Of a DNA stretch of 40,038 nt, positions 1-6,123 are shown piece after piece. Made by a program: the position numbers and the translations under genes. A model generated the notes under the pieces. The model was not told the origin of the DNA. It saw nothing but the letters and a program-made list of their open reading frames with translations, and ran no database searches. How positions within the stretch are numbered: position 1 is the first letter of the stretch; the number at the start of each line of letters is the position of its first letter. Source of the DNA: Pseudanabaena frigida (lineage in GTDB: Bacteria; Cyanobacteriota; Cyanobacteriia; Pseudanabaenales; Pseudanabaenaceae); contig QBML01000043.1 in assembly GCA_003242085.1 (NCBI GenBank), forward strand, positions 1-40,038. Direction: 5' to 3'.

Positions 1-40
1 AGTTAGGTGTTCATATAGGTAGCTATGTGTATTTAAATAC

Positions 41-95
41 AAAAAACAAAAACGCGATCCGCCCGCTGCGCGGGCGGATCGCGTTTTTGTTTTTT
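41..95. repeat. Long perfect palindrome, GC-rich core
   Basis: A perfect inverted repeat with arms of about 26 bp around a TGC loop. The core arm is ACGCGATCCGCCCGC, and the outer part is A-rich on the left and T-rich on the right, so it could form an intrinsic terminator in either direction. It lies just past the 3' end of the leftward glyQ gene and probably ends that transcript. It belongs in style to the long intergenic palindromes found throughout this window, although its arm sequence is its own. Confidence 0.8.
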
Positions 96-121
96 TTGAT
101 TTTGCCAAAGTATTTGGGTGT

Positions 122-1036
122 TTATATCGGTACTGCTAACTCAGCACCTAAAGGAAATCCTAATGCTTCCCTTTGGCTGTAGTAGAGTTTGGCAACTTGA
201 CGAGCTAAATTGCGAATCCGCCCGATATAGCGCACTCGCTCAGTTACCGAGATTACACCTCTGGCATCTAGTAAGTTAAAAGAATGCGAACATTTCAAAA
301 CGTAATCGAAGGCTGGTAGTACTAGTTCAGACTTGAGTAAATTTTCTGCTTCCTTTTCATACTGCAAAAACAATTGGAACAACAAGTCAGAATCCTGTGG
401 CTTTCCACCAAAGTTACCGAAGTTATAGCCGCTATGTTCGACTTCGCCTTGGTGATGCACTTGACCATATTTGATGTCGCCCAACGTTGGGTGCGATCGC
501 CATACAATGTCATAAACCGAGTCTACCCCTTGCAAATACATCACTAGGCGTTCGAGACCATAGGTAATTTCCGCAGAAACGGGACGACAGTCCAATCCCC
601 CAACTTGTTGAAAATAAGTAAACTGAGTGACTTCCATTCCATCAAGCCAAACTTCCCAACCTACGCCCCAAGCGCCGAGTGTCGGTGATTCCCAATCATC
701 TTCAACAAAGCGCACATCATGATCGGCGGGATCGATACCTAAATGCTTAAGACTATTGAGATATAGATCCAGCACGTCATCGGGAGATGGCTTGAGAATC
801 ACCTGAAATTGATAGTAATGTTGTAAGCGATTGGGATTTTGTCCATAGCGTCCATCGGTAGGACGGCGACATGGCTCGACGTAGGCAACACTCCAAGGTT
901 CAGGGCCGATCGCTCTCAAGAAAGTATGCGGACTCATCGTGCCAGCCCCTTTCTCGATATCGTAAGGCTGAGCAATCAAACATCCGCGATCGCTCCAATA
1001 CTTTTGCAACGCCAAAATAACCGTCTGAAAATCCAT
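122..1036 (-). CDS. glyQ: Glycine--tRNA ligase alpha subunit
   Basis: Catalytic alpha subunit of the bacterial (alpha2-beta2) glycyl-tRNA synthetase, which charges tRNA-Gly in the cytoplasm together with GlyS. The 304-residue product has the full family length. It opens with [18 protein letters not shown] and contains the class II core stretches [38 protein letters not shown] and [15 protein letters not shown], which are hallmarks of GlyQ. The ATG start is the natural one. The glyS gene is not in this window; separate glyQ and glyS loci are usual in cyanobacteria. The gene reads leftwards into a strong palindrome. Identification is very secure. Confidence 0.97.
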   Translation of the reverse strand: MDFQTVILALQKYWSDRGCLIAQPYDIEKGAGTMSPHTFLRAIGPEPWSVAYVEPCRRPTDGRYGQNPNRLQHYYQFQVILKPSPDDVLDLYLNSLKHLGIDPADHDVRFVEDDWESPTLGAWGVGWEVWLDGMEVTQFTYFQQVGGLDCRPVSAEITYGLERLVMYLQGVDSVYDIVWRSHPTLGDIKYGQVHHQGEVEHSGYNFGNFGGKPQDSDLLFQLFLQYEKEAENLLKSELVLPAFDYVLKCSHSFNLLDARGVISVTERVRYIGRIRNLARQVAKLYYSQREALGFPLGAELAVPI

Positions 1037-1101
1037 GCTTTACGGGGCAATAACACTTTAGTTTTTTATCCTATCAGCAATCGCACTTTAAAATACTTAA
1101 C

Positions 1102-1136
1102 AAGAGATAGTTGGTGTTTTGCGCCGACTATCTCTT
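1102..1136. terminator. Hairpin upstream of glyQ
   Basis: Ten-base arms (AAGAGATAGT and its complement) close a loop of about 15 bases; the stem can extend inward through wobble pairs. It lies between the glyQ start and the larger palindrome at 1194-1248. It may be a terminator for rightward or leftward transcripts or a decayed copy of the local palindromic family. Confidence 0.45.
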
Positions 1137-1158
1137 ATTGTTGCAATTGCATTGATGA

Positions 1159-1270
1159 TTGCTATATAGCAATGAAAGTTTTGCTTAGGGCATAAAACCC
1201 AAATAAATAGAGGCGGTGCTTTGCACCGCCTCTATTTATTTGGGTTTTGATTTGTCCTAGCTATCTGTTA
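1159..1270. repeat. Family A palindromic element (core 1194-1248)
   Basis: The core is a perfect inverted repeat with 26-bp arms around a TTT loop. It starts AAAACCCAAATAAATAG and its centre reads GGTGC-TTT-GCACC. The left flank carries TATAGCAATGAAAGTTTTGC followed by TTAGGGCATAAAACCC. The right flank carries the corresponding TTTGTCCTAGC. Similar flanks recur at 5.9, 20.0 and 30.0 kb, so this is one copy of a dispersed element rather than a lone terminator. Confidence 0.8.
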
Positions 1271-1278
1271 AATAAAAA

Positions 1279-1413
1279 GTTGAGATTGCTGAAATATTTG
1301 GTTTTGAAAAACGCAACCGATATCAAATTCAAACTGATGATGGTCAACAATTTGGATACTGCACTGAACCAAAGTTAGGTTTTGCAGATGCTATTATGCG
1401 GCAATATTTGTAG
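1279..1413 (+). pseudogene. Fragment of a phospholipid scramblase-like protein
   Basis: An open stretch of 44 codons ending in TAG, with no usable start codon and a TAA immediately upstream in frame. Its translation includes EIFGFEKRNRYQIQTDDGQQ, then FGY-x-x-E and a final IMRQYL. The pattern G-F-E-x-x-N-x-Y-x-I-x-x-x-x-G-Q followed by Y/F and E recalls one segment of scramblase/LURP-one-type proteins, as I remember the family. The rest of the protein is absent on both sides. The left break lies against the palindromic element ending near 1270, so insertion or recombination there may have truncated the gene. The family call is tentative; the fragment nature is clear. Confidence 0.45.
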
Positions 1414-1452
1414 ATCTTTTATACGAAAGCTTCTTCATAGTAAGGAATTGCC

Positions 1453-2166
1453 TTGAATTTTCAGATTATCCGTTACGAAGATATAGACTCGACTAATAGT
1501 GAAGCTTGGCGATTAATCGATCGCCTTGAAGCATCATCAAAAACAGTAATTATTGCTAAGCATCAAACTAAAGGAAGAGGTCAACGCGGTAATAGTTGGC
1601 AGTCAGATTTAGGTGGACTATTTATGTCCGTGATTTTGCAGCCAAACATAGCAGCATCACAGGCAAATCAAATTACACTTTGGACGGCCTGGGGAATTGC
1701 CCAAGCCCTGAAAGAAACAGGTGCGAATGTCAAGATCAAGTGGCTGAATGACTTATTAATAGATCGCCGCAAATTAGGTGGAATTCTTACCGAAACGCGA
1801 ATCGAAGCAAACAAAATTTGTTTCGCTGTGGTGGGGATCGGCATCAATTGGACAAATGAAGTTCCTGAAGGGGCGATCGCACTAAGCGAATTACCTACAA
1901 CTTTGTCGAGTATGGATGAACTGATCGAGGTGGTGTTATCGGGTATTGAGCTAGGGCAGACACGCAGCGATCGTGAAGGTATCACAGGCATTTTGGCGGA
2001 ATATTTGGAGATGCTCAATAGTAAAAATGTGAGTAAAACGGTTAATGGGCGGGAACTTCAAGGTCAAATAATCGACATTAGACCAACAGGCGAACTGGTA
2101 GTAAGATGGGAAGGCAATTCTTCAGATGCAATCTATCAGCCTCAAAATTTTTCTGTCGGCTATTAG
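1453..2166 (+). CDS. birA: Biotin--[acetyl-CoA-carboxylase] ligase
   Basis: Biotin protein ligase, which activates biotin with ATP and attaches it to the biotin carboxyl carrier protein of acetyl-CoA carboxylase. The 237-residue product is the short, monofunctional form without an N-terminal DNA-binding domain. Visible motifs are the biotinyl-AMP binding loop KGRGQRGNSWQSDLGGLFMS (around residues 44-63), IKWLNDLLIDRRKLGGILTE and VVGIGINWTN, followed by a small C-terminal SH3-like domain. The start is TTG; no in-frame ATG fits the family N-terminus (MNFQIIRYEDIDSTN). The stop is 12 bases before the peptidase start, so the two probably share a transcript. Confidence 0.95.
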   Translation: MNFQIIRYEDIDSTNSEAWRLIDRLEASSKTVIIAKHQTKGRGQRGNSWQSDLGGLFMSVILQPNIAASQANQITLWTAWGIAQALKETGANVKIKWLNDLLIDRRKLGGILTETRIEANKICFAVVGIGINWTNEVPEGAIALSELPTTLSSMDELIEVVLSGIELGQTRSDREGITGILAEYLEMLNSKNVSKTVNGRELQGQIIDIRPTGELVVRWEGNSSDAIYQPQNFSVGY

Positions 2167-2177
2167 TAGACTTAAAT

Positions 2178-3218
2178 ATGCGTAAATCAACACTTTCGAC
2201 GATTACCTTAGCAACATTGCTCTGCTTCTCCACAAATAACTATGTCCTAGTTAGCTCAGCATATGCTGCTACCAAGTCAGCAATCTCACCTGATATCGCC
2301 GTATCGCAGCCATGCCCCCCAGCCGTCAAGGAGCAACCTGCGATCGCCCCTGCACCAACTGCTCCTATAAGCGCACCCACAAGTATCGAAATCAAAAGCG
2401 AAAACAATTTTAAGTCTGCTCCTGCTAATAATTCTGTAGGTATCTCTAGCAATAGCCGCGAACCAATCCAAGTCAATATCGAGACTACATCAAATTCATC
2501 ATCTAAAGCGGCAACAAGGCGATCGCAGCCCGTCGAAATAGTTCTAGAAAACCGCTCATCTGGTTGTCAAACCAAGGCTAGCGATCTCGCTGGGCGTAGC
2601 GCCAATCTTTGCGCTCCTGAAGTAGCTATTAATAAACAAAATTATTACCAAAATGGCAATGTTCTCTATGCAGCGGCTTCGGGCGATACTTCATTGCAAG
2701 TACGTCGCTTAACGCCAGAAGAAATTGCAGCAATGAGTTTGCCCAGCAATGGCGATAAGCAAATGCTATTCCCATTGCTCGTTCCTTCGACAATTAGTTC
2801 GCTATTTGGTAGTCGCGTACATCCAGTCACAGGTCAAGTGCGCTTTCACCAAGGTACAGACTTAGCTGCAGCAGAGGGTACACCTGTGGTTGCAGCTTTT
2901 AGTGGTCGCGTCGAAATTGCAGGATGGCTAGGTGGCTATGGCTTAATCGTAGTAATTTCTCACGGAGACACCCATGAGACTCGTTATGCTCACTTGTCTG
3001 AGGTGTTAGTCAAGTCTGGTCAAGAAGTCAAACAGGGAACGGTAATCGGTTTAGTTGGTAGTACAGGCTTGGCAACTGGTTCCCATCTACATTTCGAGAT
3101 TTGGAAAAAGATGCAAGAGGGACTTGTCGCGATCGATCCCACCCCACAGTTAATGTTGGCAATGGAGCAGTTGCAAAAATATCTCGCTCAATCACCTAAA
3201 TCATCAAATAAAGCCTAA
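2178..3218 (+). CDS. Secreted M23 family metallopeptidase
   Basis: Probable cell-wall peptidase of the LytM/M23 family acting in the periplasm on peptidoglycan cross-links, or an activator of amidases. I chose ATG 2178 because it gives a signal peptide: MRKST followed by a hydrophobic stretch ending near SSAYA. A frame-open upstream ATG at 2106 would overlap birA and spoil this. Residues about 30-200 are low-complexity, rich in Ser, Ala and Pro. The M23 domain spans about 205-320 with the zinc ligands in FHQGTDLA (near 224) and HLHFEIW (near 302), plus YAHLSE, so it looks catalytically complete. The stop codon lies inside the left arm of a terminator-like palindrome. Confidence 0.92.
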   Translation: MRKSTLSTITLATLLCFSTNNYVLVSSAYAATKSAISPDIAVSQPCPPAVKEQPAIAPAPTAPISAPTSIEIKSENNFKSAPANNSVGISSNSREPIQVNIETTSNSSSKAATRRSQPVEIVLENRSSGCQTKASDLAGRSANLCAPEVAINKQNYYQNGNVLYAAASGDTSLQVRRLTPEEIAAMSLPSNGDKQMLFPLLVPSTISSLFGSRVHPVTGQVRFHQGTDLAAAEGTPVVAAFSGRVEIAGWLGGYGLIVVISHGDTHETRYAHLSEVLVKSGQEVKQGTVIGLVGSTGLATGSHLHFEIWKKMQEGLVAIDPTPQLMLAMEQLQKYLAQSPKSSNKA

Positions 3219-3262
3219 GAAAGTAATCGAGTGCGTAGTGCTCGATTACTTTCTTAGGCTTT
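3210..3262. terminator. Terminator palindrome overlapping the M23 peptidase stop
   Basis: Perfect 22-bp arms (left arm begins AAAGCCTAAGAAAG) close a loop of nine bases. The left arm contains the last bases and TAA stop of the peptidase gene, and the right arm ends in CTTTT. A hairpin of this strength at the stop is best read as an intrinsic terminator. Confidence 0.8.
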
Positions 3263-3265
3263 TGC

Positions 3266-3305
3266 AAAAAATAGAGGTGGCGCTTTGCGCCACCTCTATT
3301 TTTTT
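3266..3305. repeat. Family A palindrome, second hairpin in tandem
   Basis: Arms of about 18 bp, AAAAAATAGAGGTGGCGC and its complement, flank a TTT loop giving the core GGCGC-TTT-GCGCC. The right side continues TTTTGGGTTTTGA, the conserved outer end of family A, but the matching left outer end is missing, perhaps lost where it abuts the hairpin at 3210-3262. Confidence 0.75.
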
Positions 3306-3381
3306 GGGTTTTGATGTGAGCGTATGGTGAGTGTTATATTGGCTAAAGCGACATTTTTATTGATACAAAGTTTAAAAAACC

Positions 3382-4455
3382 TTGATTGCAACTCCCATTA
3401 AACCAACTGTAACGACAAGACGACCTGTATTTCCTTTCACCGCCGTGATCGGACAGGAAGAGATGAAGCTCGCCCTGTTGCTCAACGTCATCGATCCTAA
3501 GATCGGTGGAGTGATGGTCATGGGCGATCGCGGTACGGGCAAATCCACCACCGTTCGCGCCCTTGCCGACCTCCTACCTGAAATCGAAGTTGTTGCAGAC
3601 GATCCCTTTAGCAGCCATCCTACCGACGGCGACTTGCAAAGCGAAGAAGTTCGCCGCCGTGTTGCCAATGGCGAAAACCTACCTGTTACCACCAAGCAAG
3701 TAATCATGGTGGATTTGCCACTCGGCGCGACCGAAGACCGTGTGTGCGGCACAATTGATATCGAAAAAGCTTTGTCTGAAGGTGTTAAAGCCTTTGAATT
3801 GGGATTACTAGCCAAAGCTAATCGCGGTATTCTCTATATTGATGAAGTCAATCTCCTCGACGATCACCTAGTCGATGTTTTGCTGGACTCCGCTGCTTCT
3901 GGATGGAACACGGTTGAACGCGAAGGGATTTCCATCCGTCACCCTGCCCGATTTGTCCTAGTTGGTTCTGGAAACCCTGAAGAAGGTGAATTGCGTCCTC
4001 AATTGCTCGATCGCTTTGGGATGTATGCTGAGATTCGTACAGTGCGAGAACCAGAATTACGCGTGCGTGTGGTTGAAGAGCGGACTAATTTTGATGGTAA
4101 TCCTCACGGATTTCTTAAAGACTATGCATCTCAACAGGAAGAATTGCAGGCTAAAATTGTGAGAGCGCAAACCCTTCTCAGTGAAGTGGATATTCCTCAA
4201 GATCTGCGATTGAATATCTCCAGAGTTTGCTCAGAACTGAATGTTGATGGGTTGCGAGGCGATATTGTAAGTAATCGTGCGGCAAGAGCGATCGCTGCTT
4301 TTGAGGGACGCAAAGAAGTAGAAGTAGATGATATCAAACGAGTGATCGGTCTATGTCTGCGTCACCGTCTCCGCAAAGATCCTTTGGAATCGATTGATAC
4401 TGGTTATAAGGTTCTTAAAACCTTTAACCAAGTATTTGGGATTGAAGAAGAATAG
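3382..4455 (+). CDS. chlI: Magnesium chelatase ATPase subunit I
   Basis: AAA+ subunit of magnesium chelatase, which with ChlD and ChlH inserts Mg2+ into protoporphyrin IX, the first committed step of chlorophyll synthesis. The 357-residue product has the family length. It shows the N-terminal RRPVFPFTAVIGQEEMKLAL, Walker A GDRGTGKST (near residue 47), Walker B ILYIDEVNLLDDH (near 149) and GSGNPEEGELRPQLLDRFGM with the arginine finger region. The start is TTG (MIATPIKPT); no in-frame ATG exists before the conserved core. It stands alone between terminators. Identification is secure. Confidence 0.97.
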   Translation: MIATPIKPTVTTRRPVFPFTAVIGQEEMKLALLLNVIDPKIGGVMVMGDRGTGKSTTVRALADLLPEIEVVADDPFSSHPTDGDLQSEEVRRRVANGENLPVTTKQVIMVDLPLGATEDRVCGTIDIEKALSEGVKAFELGLLAKANRGILYIDEVNLLDDHLVDVLLDSAASGWNTVEREGISIRHPARFVLVGSGNPEEGELRPQLLDRFGMYAEIRTVREPELRVRVVEERTNFDGNPHGFLKDYASQQEELQAKIVRAQTLLSEVDIPQDLRLNISRVCSELNVDGLRGDIVSNRAARAIAAFEGRKEVEVDDIKRVIGLCLRHRLRKDPLESIDTGYKVLKTFNQVFGIEEE

Positions 4456-4494
4456 AACTAAAAAGAGTGAAGCATTGCTTCACTCTTTTTAGTT
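4456..4494. terminator. Terminator immediately after chlI
   Basis: Perfect 18-bp arms (AACTAAAAAGAGTGAAGC and complement) with an ATT loop start at the very next base after the chlI stop. The right arm runs CACTCTTTTTAG, giving the U-rich tail of an intrinsic terminator. An ATTGCTATA end motif follows at about 4502, as around other palindromes here. Confidence 0.85.
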
Positions 4495-4584
4495 TAGTTT
4501 CATTGCTATAGCTATATATATCGCGTCAGTTAGTATCATTTCAAGTAATGATTAAGCTAAAAGTGATTATCTATTAACTTGCAC

Positions 4585-5187
4585 TTAATCATTAATCGCA
4601 CTCAGTAATACTTCTGCTAATGTCATATCTTCCATATCACTAAGAGTAATCGTATCAACAATATCGAAGTTTGCGCCGATACTCTGCAACTTATCATCTA
4701 GAGCTTTCAGAAAATCAGTCGCGCTTGGATCGGAACCAACTTGAATGAAGGAAATGGCAAGTTCGGCATCAAAATTTAACTTTCGCGTTGCTTCAATAAT
4801 TACTTCAAATACAGAACGGCGATCGTCAGGTTCTCCATCTGTAATCACTAAAATTGTTTCACCTGCTTTTGCCTGACCAGCCTTTTTACGTTGAAAGAAC
4901 TGATTGATTGCATCTTGCAAAACAGAAGTCAAGTTTGTACCACCCATCGGATCGTTTTCTTGGAAAATCTGTTCGACTTTTGCCGCCGAAACATTATCAA
5001 ATCGTTTGAATTTTCCTGAAAATAAATACACTGTAATTCCATCTGGATCTAGCTGATCGCATTTACGTGCAAGGGCTAGCGTAGATTCCTTAACAATTTC
5101 CCATCGACTTTTATTAGTGCCTCTGTCAGTATTTGACATGCTCCCACTTTTATCGATGATCAGCGTATAGTCGCGTTTGTCTAGCAT
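4585..5187 (-). CDS. VWA domain protein (TerY-like)
   Basis: A stand-alone von Willebrand factor A domain of 200 residues, without signal peptide or membrane segment. The metal-ion-dependent adhesion site is complete: DKSGSMS near residue 12, a Thr in GGTNLTSVL near 85, and TDGEPDD near 117. Such soluble VWA proteins resemble TerY and scaffold metal-dependent protein contacts; the partner cannot be named here. The start is an ATG with a strong upstream AAGGAG (5194-5199, minus strand). It lies 45 bases downstream of the aspartic protease gene on the same strand and is probably co-transcribed. Confidence 0.85.
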   Translation of the reverse strand: MLDKRDYTLIIDKSGSMSNTDRGTNKSRWEIVKESTLALARKCDQLDPDGITVYLFSGKFKRFDNVSAAKVEQIFQENDPMGGTNLTSVLQDAINQFFQRKKAGQAKAGETILVITDGEPDDRRSVFEVIIEATRKLNFDAELAISFIQVGSDPSATDFLKALDDKLQSIGANFDIVDTITLSDMEDMTLAEVLLSAIND

Positions 5188-5232
5188 ATCTAACTCCTTA
5201 TAATTAAGATTGTAGAATAGCTTAAACTATAT

Positions 5233-5853
5233 CTAAAAAAAATTCCGAGGAGATAACTCAATCTCTGATCGCCCAATCTTAACGTCAAAATGCCCAAAGA
5301 AATCATTGCCTAGCAAACCAATATCTGCTTTTTCAGCAATTGCAACAGGCATTATTTGGATCTTAAATGAACCTAATTCAACAGATCTTACTTCGCCAAC
5401 AGAAAATCGAACATTACTGCCATCAGCAATGTTAAAATCAGCATAGTTGTATGGCACGACGCTCAGAGATTTCGCCATTTCAGAAGTGATTAGCGTGCGA
5501 CTTGCGCCAGTATCAAAAATCATCTCATATGTACGTTCTCCATTAAAAACCACATCAACAGTTGGTATTTTGTTTATAAATCTCTTGATCCGAATTTTAA
5601 TCGTTCCATTCGGTTCAGACCTCACTTCAGAGGCTCTAGGAGGTTGAGCCCTTGGTTGAATTGTGTTGCTATCACTACTACTACATAGCTTGCTTAGATC
5701 AATCCGCCGTCCTTGCGAGTTAACCATAAAACATTCTGATGAATCTTGAGCGATCGCACTTTCCCGATCACTTGCCAAATTCAGGGTGAACATGCCTATG
5801 GTAATGACAGCACTTGACAATGCGGTATTGAGCACAATTTGGGATAGTTTCAT
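5233..5853 (-). CDS. Secreted retropepsin-like aspartic protease
   Basis: A 206-residue protein with an N-terminal hydrophobic signal-like segment (about residues 8-28) and one clan AA aspartic protease domain. The catalytic motif FDTGASRTLI lies near residue 115, followed by SVGEVRSVELGSFKI and GLLGNDFFGHFDVKI, which fits the bacterial single-domain retropepsin family that works as a homodimer. Residues 30-75 look like a linker. The substrate is unknown. It heads a two-gene leftward unit with the VWA gene. Confidence 0.85.
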   Translation of the reverse strand: MKLSQIVLNTALSSAVITIGMFTLNLASDRESAIAQDSSECFMVNSQGRRIDLSKLCSSSDSNTIQPRAQPPRASEVRSEPNGTIKIRIKRFINKIPTVDVVFNGERTYEMIFDTGASRTLITSEMAKSLSVVPYNYADFNIADGSNVRFSVGEVRSVELGSFKIQIMPVAIAEKADIGLLGNDFFGHFDVKIGRSEIELSPRNFF

Positions 5854-5945
5854 ACAAGTCCTCTACTTGGTCTAAATTCTTGTATTAGAGATTTTTGATT
5901 TAGCTGTATTTCATTATAGTGCTAGCCATTGTTGAGCTATGCAAA

Positions 5946-6014
5946 TATAACTAAAACCCAAAAGATGAGATGCGGCGCGAAGCGCCGCATCTCATCTTTT
6001 GGGTTTTAGTTATA
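5946..6014. repeat. Family A palindrome with 33-bp arms
   Basis: The longest perfect palindrome in the window: 33-bp arms around a GAA loop, running outward from core GCGGCGC-GAA-GCGCCGC through GATGAGAT and AAAACCCAAAA to TATAACT. A second palindrome with different arms begins ten bases later. Together they separate the GH94 gene stop from the protease gene start. Confidence 0.9.
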
Positions 6015-6024
6015 GCTTTTAATC

Positions 6025-6077
6025 AAAACCAAAAAGAGAATGGCGGCGCGAAGCGCCGCCATTCTCTTTTTGGTTTT
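6025..6077. repeat. Family A palindrome, tandem partner
   Basis: Perfect 25-bp arms around a GAA loop, core GGCGGCGC-GAA-GCGCCGCC, arm middle AAAGAGAAT, outer part AAAACCAAA. The loop core and outer ends match its neighbour at 5946-6014 but the middle of the arm does not. The right flank TCCCAAGCAAAGCTTG then ATTGCTATAGC is the conserved outer end also seen near 30.1 kb. Confidence 0.9.
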
Positions 6078-6123
6078 ACGTCCCAAGCAAAGCTTGTATT
6101 GCTATAGCAAAGAAAACACGATG

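Noticed and set aside
839-1195. Rightward open frame of 118 codons
   Set aside because: It lies mostly antisense to glyQ, has no family features and its end is made of repeat sequence.
2106-2177. Upstream ATG giving a longer M23 peptidase
   Set aside because: It overlaps birA and would put 24 residues ahead of a clean signal peptide that starts at 2178.
3372-3815. Leftward open frame of 147 codons over chlI
   Set aside because: It is antisense to the highly conserved start of ChlI and resembles no protein; a shadow of codon bias.
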